36,234 nt of DNA, taken from positions 1-36,234 of the forward strand of contig CAMLKW010000018.1 of assembly GCA_946480605.1 (NCBI GenBank). The letters are read 5' to 3'. The notes under the pieces are model-generated. The model did no database searches and was not told where the DNA came from. It saw nothing but the letters and a program-made list of their open reading frames with translations. Position 1 is the first letter of the stretch, and each line of letters starts with the position of its first letter. Both the position numbers and the translations under genes were made by a program. The DNA is from an uncultured Roseateles sp. (lineage in GTDB: Bacteria > Pseudomonadota > Gammaproteobacteria > Burkholderiales > Burkholderiaceae). Shown here one piece after another: positions 1 to 8,785 of the stretch.

Positions 1-783
1 CGCCCGGCGCTGGACCTGCTGGCGCCCAACGTCGCCTGCACGACCGGCAGTGGCAACCCAGCGTTTCCTGGCGGTGACGGCACCGACGACTGCTCGGCCG
101 GCAACCCCGACCTGAAGCCCTATCGCGCCAGCAAGTACGACCTCAGCGTGGAGTACTACCCCAGCCGCGACACGCAGGTCAGCCTGGCCACCTTCCGCAC
201 CAACATCGACACCTATGTCCGCAAGGGTGTTCTGAGCCGTGGCGTGGATTTCTACGGCGACGGCCGCATCTTCGACGTGACCCAGGCCATCAACGGTGAG
301 GGCGCCAAGACCCAGGGCATCGAGCTGGCGGGCCGCACGGCGCTGTCCTTCCTGCCGGGCTGGCTGAGCGGCTTCGGCGTGGACGCCAACGTCACGCGCA
401 TGACCTTCAGCTACGCGCCTGGCAACCAGCTGATCAGCCCGCTGGACGAGTCGGTGCTGCCGTATCCGGGCCTGTCCAAGATGGCCTACAACCTGGGCCT
501 GTGGTACGACAACGGCGAGTTCAACGCCCGCGTGGCCTACCACCACCGCGACAAGTACTACACGGGCGGCAACGACGTGTCGGGCAACCCGAACTTCCGC
601 GACAAGACCGGCTACCTCGATGCCAAGTTCCAGTGGAAAGCGACCAAGAACCTGACGTTCTCGATCGAGGGCAAGAACCTGACCGACCAGGCCGAGCTGA
701 GCTACGCGGGCGACCTGTCGCGCCCCAACGAGCTGGCCTGGTCCGGCCGTCGCTACTACCTGACCATCGGCTACAAGCTGTGA
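1..783 (+). CDS. TonB-dependent outer-membrane receptor, C-terminal part (5' end outside window)
   Basis: The frame is open from the first base to the TGA at 781-783, giving the last 260 residues of a larger protein. The visible part is the outer-membrane beta-barrel of a TonB-dependent receptor. It contains the family-typical GNPDLKPYRASKYDLSVEYY-like stretch (about residues 36-55), alternating hydrophobic/aromatic strands, a late KNLTFSIEGKNLTDQ segment and a terminal strand ending YYLTIGYKL. Such receptors use the proton-motive force through TonB to import ligands too large for porins. Here the following genes encode pectin-degrading enzymes, so uptake of RG-I oligosaccharides is the likely job (inference from position). 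The plug domain and TonB box are not visible, so the substrate class cannot be refined. A strong terminator follows, so it is probably transcribed separately from the downstream lyase. Confidence 0.9.
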   Translation, partial: RPALDLLAPNVACTTGSGNPAFPGGDGTDDCSAGNPDLKPYRASKYDLSVEYYPSRDTQVSLATFRTNIDTYVRKGVLSRGVDFYGDGRIFDVTQAINGEGAKTQGIELAGRTALSFLPGWLSGFGVDANVTRMTFSYAPGNQLISPLDESVLPYPGLSKMAYNLGLWYDNGEFNARVAYHHRDKYYTGGNDVSGNPNFRDKTGYLDAKFQWKATKNLTFSIEGKNLTDQAELSYAGDLSRPNELAWSGRRYYLTIGYKL

Positions 784-837
784 TCTCCGGGCCTGGCCCG
801 AGCGGCCAATCCTGTTGCGCCTGATCACTCAGGTGCC

Positions 838-863
838 CGGCCTCGAAAGAGGCCGTTTTTTTT
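838..863 (+). terminator. Rho-independent terminator after the TonB receptor
   Basis: A perfect 7-bp GC-rich stem (CGGCCTC / GAGGCCG) with a GAAA tetraloop is followed at once by eight T residues (856-863). It starts 55 bp after the receptor stop codon. This is a textbook intrinsic terminator for the + strand. Confidence 0.93.
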
Positions 864-936
864 AATGGGTGGAGCCCCTCGCCAAGTCTGCCGCGCTGGA
901 CGCGGGCGGTCTGGTCGTCCCCCCGAGGGGCGGCGA

Positions 937-961
937 TGCTTGCCGGATTGACCGGCAAGCA
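937..961. promoter_or_regulatory. Inverted repeat upstream of the rhamnogalacturonan lyase, possible operator
   Basis: A perfect 10-bp inverted repeat, TGCTTGCCGG / CCGGCAAGCA, has a 5-nt spacer (ATTGA). With a 2-nt bulge it extends outward to GGCGATG / CATCGCC, covering about 932-968. It lies about 90 bp before the lyase start at 1050, in the only promoter-sized gap at the head of the left enzyme run. It could be an operator for a dimeric regulator or merely an mRNA hairpin. No regulator is assigned, and no convincing -35/-10 pair was seen. Confidence 0.35.
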
Positions 962-1049
962 CATCGCCAGACGGGCCGGCTCGGGAGCGGCCCGGCGCTC
1001 GGCCCGCGCAGATGCACGACGGCCGCTTGATCAAGAAATGGATTGCTGC

Positions 1050-2894
1050 ATGACACGCTCGATCTCCAAACTGGCCTGCGGCCTGATGTTCGCAGTGGCC
1101 GCCACCGCTCAAGCCGATGGCCTCCAGGTCGAAAAGCTGGACCGCGGCGTCGTCGCGCTGGCGACGCCGTCGGGCGTCTTCGTCAGCTGGCGCCTGCTGG
1201 GCACCGAACCGGCCGGCGTGCGCTTCAACGTCTACCGCGACGGCCGGCGGGTCAATGCGCAGCCGCAGGCGCTGACCAGCCTGACCGATGCCGCCGGGCG
1301 CCCCGACAGCCTCTACACGGTGCGCGCCGTCGTCGATGGCCGCGAGCAGGCCGGCGAGGCCGGCGTGGCGCCCTGGGCCCAGCCCTATCTGCGCGTCCCG
1401 GTGCAAAAACCCGAGGGCGGCACCACGCCAGACGGTGTCGCCTACACCTACCAGCTGAACGACGGTGCGCCGGCCGACCTGGACGGCGACGGCCAGTACG
1501 AGCTGGTGGTGAAGTGGCAGCCCACCAACGCCAAGGACAACTCGCAGCGCGGCTACACCGGCAACACCTTCGTCGATGCCTACAAGCTGGACGGCACGCG
1601 GCTGTGGCGCATCGACCTCGGGCGCAACATCCGCGCCGGGGCTCACTACACGCACATCGTGGCCTACGACCTGGACGGCGATGGCCGTGCCGAGGTGATG
1701 ATGAAGACCGCTGACGGCACGGTCGACGGACAGGGCAGGGTCATCGGCGACGCCAACGCCGACCACCGCAACGCGACCGGCTACATCCTGGCCGGGCCGG
1801 AGTGGATCACCGTGTTCAACGGCCTCACCGGCGCGGCCCTGGCCACGGCCGACTACGACCCGCCGCGCGGCGGCCAGGGCGAGGCCTGGGGCGACAGCTA
1901 CGGCAACCGCGTGGACCGCTTCCTGGCCGGCGTGGCCTACCTGGACGGCCAGCGGCCCAGCGCCGTGTTCTCGCGCGGCTACTACACGCGCGCCGTCATC
2001 GCCGCCTGGGACTGGCGCGACGGCAAGCTGAGCAAGCGCTGGACCTTCGATAGCGACCGCGATGCGGCCAGCAAACCCGCCGCAGGGCAGGGCGCGCACT
2101 GGTTCTCGGTGGCCGACGTGGACGGCGACGGCCGCGACGACATCGTCTACGGCGCGGCCACCATCGCCAGCACCGGCAAGCTGCTCTACAGCACCGGCCT
2201 GTGCCATGGCGACGCGCTGCACGTCAGCAGTCACGATCCGGCGCGCGCTGGCCAGCAGGTCTTCATGGTGCACGAGAGCCCGCGCTGCTACGGCGCGCAC
2301 GGCCTGGAGATGCACGACGCCGCCACCGGCAAGATCCTGTGGAGCCTGTCCGGCAACAACACCGACGTGGGCCGCGGCGTCTGCTTCGACATCGACGCCG
2401 CCCACCCTGGTGCCGAATGCTGGGGCAACGTCGGCGGCCTGATGAACGCCAGCGGCAAGCTCATCAGCGACAAGCACCCCAACCGCTACAACTTCGCCGT
2501 CTGGTGGGACGGCGACCTGCTGCGCGAGTCGCTGGACCATGTCGCCATCGACAAGTGGAACCCGGCTTCGTTCAAGTTCGAGCCGCTGTTGAACGGCAAG
2601 GCCTTTGGTGCAGCGTCCAACAACGGCACCAAGGGCAACCCGGTGCTGTCGGCCGACCTGTTCGGCGACTGGCGCGAGGAGGTCGTCTGGCGCAACGACG
2701 ACAGCACCGCGCTGCTGGTGTTCTCCACCGCCATCCCGACCGAACACAGGCTGGTGACGCTGATGCATGACCCGCAGTACCGCGTGCAGGTGGCCGCGCA
2801 GAACGCCGGCTACAACCAGCCGCCGCACACCAGCTACCACCTGGGCGCCGCCATGAAGGCGCCGCGCTACCTGCCCATCCAGACTACGCCATGA
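1050..2894 (+). CDS. Rhamnogalacturonan endolyase, polysaccharide lyase family 11-like
   Basis: The predicted protein has 614 residues, close to Bacillus YesW/YesX-type PL11 lyases. PL11 enzymes cleave the Rha-(1,4)-GalA bonds of RG-I by beta-elimination using calcium. A signal peptide is seen at residues 1-22 (MTRSISKLACGLMFAVAATA...). Next comes a fibronectin-like N-terminal domain, then an eight-bladed propeller with acidic calcium loops: DLDGDG at 143-148 and 207-212, DVDGDG at 356-361. I chose the ATG at 1050 because it gives a clean signal peptide; an in-frame ATG at 1038 and a more upstream one at 936 only add non-signal residues. No strong Shine-Dalgarno is visible, so the start is moderately sure. 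Its stop overlaps the next start (ATGA), suggesting translational coupling. It is probably secreted to the periplasm or outside and opens the RG-I backbone. Confidence 0.92.
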   Translation: MTRSISKLACGLMFAVAATAQADGLQVEKLDRGVVALATPSGVFVSWRLLGTEPAGVRFNVYRDGRRVNAQPQALTSLTDAAGRPDSLYTVRAVVDGREQAGEAGVAPWAQPYLRVPVQKPEGGTTPDGVAYTYQLNDGAPADLDGDGQYELVVKWQPTNAKDNSQRGYTGNTFVDAYKLDGTRLWRIDLGRNIRAGAHYTHIVAYDLDGDGRAEVMMKTADGTVDGQGRVIGDANADHRNATGYILAGPEWITVFNGLTGAALATADYDPPRGGQGEAWGDSYGNRVDRFLAGVAYLDGQRPSAVFSRGYYTRAVIAAWDWRDGKLSKRWTFDSDRDAASKPAAGQGAHWFSVADVDGDGRDDIVYGAATIASTGKLLYSTGLCHGDALHVSSHDPARAGQQVFMVHESPRCYGAHGLEMHDAATGKILWSLSGNNTDVGRGVCFDIDAAHPGAECWGNVGGLMNASGKLISDKHPNRYNFAVWWDGDLLRESLDHVAIDKWNPASFKFEPLLNGKAFGAASNNGTKGNPVLSADLFGDWREEVVWRNDDSTALLVFSTAIPTEHRLVTLMHDPQYRVQVAAQNAGYNQPPHTSYHLGAAMKAPRYLPIQTTP

Positions 2895-3886
2895 AACTCA
2901 TCGCCTCTCTCGCGCTGCTGGCGGCCCTCGTCGGTTGTGCATCCACACCGGAGCCCGCGCCGCGTCCGCTGTACCGCGACCCGACGCTGGACGGCGCGGC
3001 CGACGTGTCGCTGGTGTTCAACCGCGGCCTCAAGCGCTGGGAAATGTTCTACACCAACCGCCGCGCCACGCTGCGGCTGGACGACCCCAAGGACGTGAGC
3101 TGGGTGCACGGCACGCCCATCGGCATCGCGACGACCGACGACGGCAACCGCTGGCGCTTCGACCGCGAAGCGAAGTTCCCCGCCGAATGCACCGGCGTCA
3201 CGCTGTGGGCGCCGGAGATCCAGGACTTCGATGGCGTCTACCACCTGTGGCTCACCATCGTGCCGGGCGTGCACAAGAGCTGGACCGGCGAGCGCCGCAT
3301 CGAGCACCTGACCAGCACCGACCTGCGCAACTGGCAATGCGCCGGCAAGGCGGACCTGGGCTCGCCCAAGGTCATCGACGCGAGCGTCATCCGCGCGCCG
3401 CAGGGCGGATACCGGATGTGGTTCAAGGACGAGGCCGCCGGCAGCAAGCTGAAGTTCGCCGACAGCCCCGACCTGAAGGCCTGGACCGTGCGCGGACCGG
3501 TCAGCAGCCTGCCCGGCGAAGGCCCGACGGTCTTCCAGTTCGGCGGCAAGTGGTGGCTGGTGGCCGACCTGTGGAAGGGCCTGCTGGTGCTGCGCTCCGA
3601 CGACGCATTGAACTGGGAGGAGCAGCCCACGCGGCTGCTGGCCGGCGTGGGCCAGCATGCCACCGACCGCGCCAAGGGTCAGCACCCCGGCGTGACCGTG
3701 GTGGACGGCCGCGCCTACCTCTTCTACTTCACGCACCAGAGCGGCGAGCCCGAGGCGCAGGCGGACGACCGCTGGCACCAGCGCACGGTCATCCAGGCGG
3801 CCGAGCTGACCGTGAAGGATGGCTGGCTCAGCGTGGACCGCGACGCGCCGCCGCCCGACCTGCGTTCCGCCTTCAAGAGCCGTTGA
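2891..3886 (+). CDS. GH43-like five-bladed propeller lipoprotein
   Basis: The predicted 331-residue protein has a lipoprotein signal (lipobox LVGC, Cys16), so it is membrane-anchored, perhaps at the cell surface. The rest looks like a five-bladed beta-propeller of the GH43/GH32 type: repeated W/Y-rich blades such as MFYTNRRA, GVYHLWLTIVPG, GGYRMWFKDE and GGKWWLVADLWKG. Candidate catalytic acids by analogy with GH43 are Asp34 or Asp38, Asp163 (VIDASVI) and Glu210 (GEGPTVF). GH43 enzymes usually remove arabinose, xylose or galactose from polysaccharides. This protein does not match a subfamily I know, so its sugar is unknown. It overlaps the lyase by 4 bp and is followed 5 bp later by the GH115 gene, so it belongs to the same operon. 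It could be a binding protein rather than an enzyme. Confidence 0.8.
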   Translation: MKLIASLALLAALVGCASTPEPAPRPLYRDPTLDGAADVSLVFNRGLKRWEMFYTNRRATLRLDDPKDVSWVHGTPIGIATTDDGNRWRFDREAKFPAECTGVTLWAPEIQDFDGVYHLWLTIVPGVHKSWTGERRIEHLTSTDLRNWQCAGKADLGSPKVIDASVIRAPQGGYRMWFKDEAAGSKLKFADSPDLKAWTVRGPVSSLPGEGPTVFQFGGKWWLVADLWKGLLVLRSDDALNWEEQPTRLLAGVGQHATDRAKGQHPGVTVVDGRAYLFYFTHQSGEPEAQADDRWHQRTVIQAAELTVKDGWLSVDRDAPPPDLRSAFKSR

Positions 3887-3891
3887 CCACC

Positions 3892-6306
3892 ATGCGCCAG
3901 CTTCTGACTTCCCTGTTGTTGCTGGCGCTGGTCGGCGCCGCCCAGGCGGGCTTGGACGTGTCCACGCGGGCCACGCCAGACAGCCTGCCGCTCGACGGCA
4001 CCGTTATCGTCGCCAGCCCGAATGCCGATCCGCTGGAGGCCTTTGTCGCGCAAGACCTGGCCGACGACTTCAAGCGCCTGGGGCTGCGCACCAGCGCCAA
4101 GGGCCCGGTGCAGATCTGGGTCGGCACCGCAGGGCGCCATGCGCAGATCGATGCGGCCGGGCTGGATCTCTCCAGGCTCAAGAACTGCTGGGAGTGCTTC
4201 CACATCGAGCTGCTGCGCAAGCCCGCGCCGGGCGTGAGCCATGCGCTCGTCATCGCCGGCGCCGACCGGCGCGGCACGGCCTATGGCGTCTACACGCTGA
4301 GCCAGGCGCTGGGCGTGTCGCCGTGGGTCTGGTGGGCCGACCTGGCGCCACTCAAGCGCGGCCCGCTGCATGTCTCGCTCGCCGAGCCGCTGCGGGACGG
4401 CCCTGCGGTGAAGTACCGCGGCCTGTTCATCAACGATGAGGACTGGGGCCTGCAGCCCTGGGCCGCCAACACCTTCGAGCCCGAGGCCCGCAACATCGGT
4501 CCGCGCACCTACGAGCAGGTGTTCCGCCTGCTGCTGCGCCTGAAGGCCAACACGCTGTGGCCGGCCATGCACCAGGTGTCGGGCGCGTTCAACGCCAACC
4601 CGCGCAACGCGGAACTCGCGCAGCGCTACGGCATCGTCATGGGTTCCTCGCATGCCGAGCCGCTGCTGCGCAACAACGTGTCCGAATGGAAGGCGCCGCA
4701 CGACCAGTACAACTACGCGACGCACGGCGCCCAGGTGCGCGACTACTGGGCCCAGCGGCTGAAGGCCAACGGCCGGTACGAGAACCTCTACACGCTGGGC
4801 ATGCGCGGCATCCACGACAGCGGCATGCAGGGCGGCGGCACGGTGGCCGAAAAGCAGGCGCTGCTGAACCAGCTGCTGGCCGACCAGCGCGAGCTGCTGC
4901 GCCAGCATGTGGGCGACCCGGCAACGCTGCCGCAGGTCTTCGTGCCCTACAAGGAAGTACTGCCGCTGCTGCCCGGCCTGGCGCTGCCGGACGACGTGAC
5001 GCTGGTCTGGCCCGACGACAACTTCGGCTACATCAGGCAGTTCCCGGATGCCGCCCAGGCCCAGCGTCCGGGCGGCTCGGGCATCTACTACCACCTGAGC
5101 TACCTCGGCGCGCCGCTGTCCTACCTGTGGCTGGACACCACGCCGCCCGCGCTGGTCGCCGAGGAGATGGGCCGGGCCTTCGACGCGGGCGCGCGCAGAC
5201 TGTGGGTGGTGAACGCGGGTGACATCAAGCCGCACGAGGTCAACCTCAGCCACTGGTTCGACATGGCCTGGAACCCGGCCGCCGTGCGCGCGCAAGGCCA
5301 GCCGGCCTGGCTGCGCCAGCTGGCGCGGCAGCTGTTCGGCATCGAGGAGATCGCTGCGATCTGGGACGGCCACTACCGCATCAACTTCGAGCGCCGTCCC
5401 GAGCATCTGCAGTTCCACCTGGCCGGTGAGCGCATGAAGCGCAGCGGCTGGTCGGCCGCCGTGGTGGACGAGCGCCTGACCCGCTTCGCCCAGTTGCTGG
5501 CACGGCTGGACGCCGTGCGCCCGCGCGTGGCCGCGGCGCAGCGCGGCGCCTTCTTCCACCTCGTCGAATACCCGCTGCGCGCGGCGGCGCTGGCCAATGA
5601 ACGCTTCTTCGCACTGGAGCGCTACGCCGCCACGCTGGAGCGCGACCCCGCCGGCGCGCGCCCGCTGGCCGCCCGCGCGGTGCGTGCCGACCGGCGACTG
5701 AAAGCGCTGACCGCGCGCTACAACGCCGGCCGCTGGGCCGGCATGCTGGCCGAGGAGCCGGCCGACGGCCTTTGGACCAGCTTTCGCCAGCAGGCGCCGC
5801 TGCTGCCCGCGCCCGGCCTGGGCGGTGCCGCGCCTGACGCGCTGGCCGAGCTGACCCGCGCCGCGGCCGACCTGGCGCCGCTGCCGCTGCTGGAGCCCAT
5901 CGCGCCGTCTCTGCGCGTGACGGCCAGCGACGCCTGGCGCCGGGTGCCCGGCCTGGGGCGTGGCGACGGCGTGCTGGCCGCCCGCGAGCCCGGCGCCACG
6001 CTGGACCTCGCTGCCCCCGGCGCCGCGCCGGGCCCCAGCTGCCTGCGCGTGCATGTGCTGCCCAGCTACACCGCCACGCCGGGCGAAGCCTGGGCCGCCG
6101 ACGTGCTGCTGGATGGCCAGACGCTGCCGCTGCGCTGGCCGCGCGGCACGCAGGACGCGGCCTGGGCCCAGGGCGTGTTGTCCAATCGCCTGGCCGTGGC
6201 GGTCACGCTGCCCGCCCGCCCTGGCGCACTGACGCTGCAACTGCGCGCACAGCAGCGCGACCTGATGTTCGACGGCGCCGAGCTGCTGCCAGGCGCATGC
6301 CGCTGA
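3892..6306 (+). CDS. GH115-family alpha-glucuronidase-like protein
   Basis: The predicted protein has 804 residues, somewhat short for GH115. A signal peptide covers about residues 1-19. The N-terminal domain contains [17 protein letters not shown] (125-141) followed by SPWVWWAD, and a second family-typical block [13 protein letters not shown] (174-186) opens the TIM barrel. Later blocks [11 protein letters not shown] and [15 protein letters not shown] are also typical. GH115 enzymes remove glucuronic acid or its 4-O-methyl ether from xylan, and some Bacteroides members act on arabinogalactan. In this RG-I locus, glucuronate-capped galactan or arabinogalactan side chains are the more likely target (inference). 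The open frame runs upstream through the previous gene, but the ATG at 3892, 5 bp after that gene's stop, gives the signal peptide and is preferred. Confidence 0.88.
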   Translation: MRQLLTSLLLLALVGAAQAGLDVSTRATPDSLPLDGTVIVASPNADPLEAFVAQDLADDFKRLGLRTSAKGPVQIWVGTAGRHAQIDAAGLDLSRLKNCWECFHIELLRKPAPGVSHALVIAGADRRGTAYGVYTLSQALGVSPWVWWADLAPLKRGPLHVSLAEPLRDGPAVKYRGLFINDEDWGLQPWAANTFEPEARNIGPRTYEQVFRLLLRLKANTLWPAMHQVSGAFNANPRNAELAQRYGIVMGSSHAEPLLRNNVSEWKAPHDQYNYATHGAQVRDYWAQRLKANGRYENLYTLGMRGIHDSGMQGGGTVAEKQALLNQLLADQRELLRQHVGDPATLPQVFVPYKEVLPLLPGLALPDDVTLVWPDDNFGYIRQFPDAAQAQRPGGSGIYYHLSYLGAPLSYLWLDTTPPALVAEEMGRAFDAGARRLWVVNAGDIKPHEVNLSHWFDMAWNPAAVRAQGQPAWLRQLARQLFGIEEIAAIWDGHYRINFERRPEHLQFHLAGERMKRSGWSAAVVDERLTRFAQLLARLDAVRPRVAAAQRGAFFHLVEYPLRAAALANERFFALERYAATLERDPAGARPLAARAVRADRRLKALTARYNAGRWAGMLAEEPADGLWTSFRQQAPLLPAPGLGGAAPDALAELTRAAADLAPLPLLEPIAPSLRVTASDAWRRVPGLGRGDGVLAAREPGATLDLAAPGAAPGPSCLRVHVLPSYTATPGEAWAADVLLDGQTLPLRWPRGTQDAAWAQGVLSNRLAVAVTLPARPGALTLQLRAQQRDLMFDGAELLPGACR

Positions 6307-6322
6307 ACACGAGGAGCCCGCG

Positions 6323-7747
6323 ATGACCTCTCGCCTGATCGCCTGCCTGCTCGCGCTGCTGCTGGCCCTGCCGGCGCTGGCCGCCGACAAGCCGCGCGTC
6401 TTCGTGCTGACCGACATCGAGAACGAGCCCGACGATGCGCAGTCGCTGGTGCGGCTGCTGACCTATGCCAACCAGTTCGACATCGAAGGCCTGGTCGCCA
6501 CCACCTCCGTGCACCAGCCGCGCAAGACGGCGGCCTGGCGCATCCGCGAGATCCTGGCCGCGTATGGACAGGTGCAGCCCAACCTGCTGCTGCACGAGCC
6601 GGGCTACCCGACGGCGCAGCAACTGCTGGCCGTCGTCACCGAGGGCCGCGCCGACTACGGCATGCAGGCGGTGGGGCAGGGCATGGACTCGGCCGGTTCC
6701 GACGCACTGATCGCCGCCGCCGACCGCGCCGACCCGCGCCCGCTGTGGGTGCCCGTCTGGGGCGGCCCCAACGTGCTGGCCCAGGCCTTGTGGAAGGTGC
6801 GCGCCACGCGCCCGCCCGAGGCGGTCGACCAGTTCGTCGCCAGGCTGCGCGTCTACGCCATCTCCGACCAGGACGACTCCGGCCCCTGGATACGCAAGAC
6901 CTTCCCCGGCCTGTTCTACATCGCCAGCCCCGGCTTCCACCCCGGCGGCGCCTACCACCACGCCACCTGGGCCGCGATGGGCGGCGACCTGTTCCACGGC
7001 CGCTTCGTCGGCGCCGACCCCACGCTGGTGGACAACGCCTGGATCGACCGCCACATCCGCCGCAACAAGGGCCCGCTGGGCGCGCAGTACCCGCACGTCG
7101 AATTCATGATGGAGGGCGACACGCCCAGCTTCCTCGGCCTCATCGCCAACGGCCTCAACGTGCCCGAGCAGCCGGACTGGGGCGGCTGGGGCGGGCGCTA
7201 CGAGTGGTACACGCCGCGCAAGCAGAAGTGGCACCTGGAGGCCGAGACCCGCCCGATGTGGGCCGACGCGGTGGACGAGGTGCGCGGTGCCGACGGCCGC
7301 TGGCACACCAGCAACCAGGCCACGCTGTGGCGCTGGCGCACCGCCGTGCAGAACGACTTCGCCGCCCGCATGGACTGGACGACCCAGCCCTATGCCAAGG
7401 CCAACCACCCGCCGATGGCGAAGCTGGCTCACGCCGACGAGCTGAGCGTCAGGCGCGGCGACACCGTCAAGCTCAGCGCCGCCGGCAGCAGCGACCCGGA
7501 TGGCGACGCGCTGTCCTACGAGTGGTTCTATTACGGCGAGGCCGGCAGCTTCACCGTGTCCAGCGGCCGTTCCGGCCAGCCGCTGGACATCCGCGGCTTC
7601 GACCAGCGCGAGGCTTCCTTCGTCGTACCCGCCCAGCGCGTGATGCCGCCGGGCACGGGCACGATGCACATCATCCTGGCCGTGACCGACCACGGCACGC
7701 CCCGCCTCACGCGCTACCGCCGCGTCATCGTGAAAGTCGAACCATGA
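6323..7747 (+). CDS. DUF1593 / Sde182-type nucleoside-hydrolase-like secreted protein
   Basis: The predicted protein has 474 residues, with a signal peptide at about 1-20. The N-terminal domain begins [19 protein letters not shown] (about 27-45). The acidic cluster Asp31, Glu35, Asp37 and Asp38 resembles the calcium-binding DTDxGxDD motif of nucleoside hydrolases but is altered, as in the DUF1593 family typified by the Saccharophagus protein Sde182. The last ~110 residues, from [20 protein letters not shown], form an Ig/PKD-like domain with [13 protein letters not shown]. The family recurs in polysaccharide-degradation loci, and no reaction is established that I can cite. A GAGGAG Shine-Dalgarno (6311-6316) lies 6 nt before the ATG. 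The stop overlaps the next start (ATGA). A glycosidase acting on side-chain sugars is a fair guess, not shown. Confidence 0.85.
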   Translation: MTSRLIACLLALLLALPALAADKPRVFVLTDIENEPDDAQSLVRLLTYANQFDIEGLVATTSVHQPRKTAAWRIREILAAYGQVQPNLLLHEPGYPTAQQLLAVVTEGRADYGMQAVGQGMDSAGSDALIAAADRADPRPLWVPVWGGPNVLAQALWKVRATRPPEAVDQFVARLRVYAISDQDDSGPWIRKTFPGLFYIASPGFHPGGAYHHATWAAMGGDLFHGRFVGADPTLVDNAWIDRHIRRNKGPLGAQYPHVEFMMEGDTPSFLGLIANGLNVPEQPDWGGWGGRYEWYTPRKQKWHLEAETRPMWADAVDEVRGADGRWHTSNQATLWRWRTAVQNDFAARMDWTTQPYAKANHPPMAKLAHADELSVRRGDTVKLSAAGSSDPDGDALSYEWFYYGEAGSFTVSSGRSGQPLDIRGFDQREASFVVPAQRVMPPGTGTMHIILAVTDHGTPRLTRYRRVIVKVEP

Positions 7748-8736
7748 AGCTCCTGTCCCTCGTGCTCGCCGCGCTGCTCGCCACGTCGGCCTCCGCCCAG
7801 AATCCGCTGAACCTCGGCAAGGACCTGCGCACCGCCGACCCGTCCGGACATGTCTGGAAGGACGGCCGGATGTGGCTCTACACCTCGCACGACGAGGAAT
7901 GCCAGGCCGACTTCCACATGAAGGACTGGTACGCCTTCTCGTCCACCGACCTCGTCAACTGGACCAACCACGGCCCCGTGCTGTCGGTGAAAGACCTCAA
8001 GTGGGCCGACGACTACGCCTGGGCGCCCGATGCGGCCTACAAGAACGGCAAGTACTACCTTGTCTTCCCCGCCGGCACCGGCATCAAGGATCGCCAGAAC
8101 CCCAAGAACAGCACCAAGTGGATGGGCGTGGGCATCGCCGAGAGCGACAACCCCGCCGGCCCCTTCAAGGACATGATCGGCGCGCCGCTGTGGCGCAAGC
8201 CGTATGCGAACGACCCGGTGCTGTTCGTCGATGACGACAACCGTGCCTACCTCTACAGCCGCACGTCGGGCGTCAACTACCTCGTCGCCGAGATGGCCGA
8301 CGACATGCGCTCCCTCAAGGGCGAGCTGCAGAAGATGGACATGGGCGGCTACGAGCCGCCGATGGAGGGGCCGTGGGTGTTCAAGCGCAAGGGCCTCTAC
8401 TACTTCACGATGCCGGAGCACAACCGCATCCTGACCTACTACACGGCCACCTCGCCCAAGGGGCCCTGGAAGTACCAGGGCGTCATCATGGAGCAGGAGA
8501 ACAACGCCAACAACCACCACTCCATCGTGGAGTACAAGGGTCAGTGGATCCTGTTCTATCACCGCTGGCTGGACACGCCCGGCGCGGCCTGCAACAAGAA
8601 GCAGCGCCACGTGGCGGCGGAGTACCTGCACTTCAATGACGACGGCACGATCCGCAAGGTCGAGCGGACGATGGAAGGCGTCGGTGATTTTCCCCGTCGC
8701 GCAACACCTGGCACTGCCGCGGGCATGACAAAGTAG
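7744..8736 (+). CDS. Glycoside hydrolase family 43 enzyme (secreted)
   Basis: The predicted 330-residue protein has a signal peptide at about 1-18 (cleavage near ATSASA-Q). All three GH43 catalytic acids can be placed: base Asp32 (TADPSGHVW), pKa-modulating Asp157 (YANDPVLF) and acid Glu208 (PPMEGPWVF). Family blades are present ([40 protein letters not shown]). The length fits a single five-bladed propeller with no extra binding module. GH43 enzymes release arabinofuranose, xylose or galactose; the exact specificity cannot be read from sequence alone. It is translationally coupled to the DUF1593 gene by ATGA and is the last enzyme of the left arm. Deletion of arabinan or galactan branches from RG-I is the probable role. 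Confidence 0.9.
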   Translation: MKLLSLVLAALLATSASAQNPLNLGKDLRTADPSGHVWKDGRMWLYTSHDEECQADFHMKDWYAFSSTDLVNWTNHGPVLSVKDLKWADDYAWAPDAAYKNGKYYLVFPAGTGIKDRQNPKNSTKWMGVGIAESDNPAGPFKDMIGAPLWRKPYANDPVLFVDDDNRAYLYSRTSGVNYLVAEMADDMRSLKGELQKMDMGGYEPPMEGPWVFKRKGLYYFTMPEHNRILTYYTATSPKGPWKYQGVIMEQENNANNHHSIVEYKGQWILFYHRWLDTPGAACNKKQRHVAAEYLHFNDDGTIRKVERTMEGVGDFPRRATPGTAAGMTK

Positions 8737-8785
8737 CTCGCAAGCAATGGCCGAGCATGCGGTCGTGAAGGCAGGGAGACTTTTG

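Noticed and set aside
825..2840. Long open frame (671 codons) antisense to the PL11 gene
   Set aside because: Its translation is Ala/Val/Gly/Arg-rich without family motifs; such antisense frames arise from third-position GC in GC-rich genes. The + strand reading has clear PL11 features.
3724..6417. Open frame of 897 codons antisense to GH115
   Set aside because: Low-complexity, Gln/Arg/Ala-rich translation without domains; shadow of the GH115 gene.
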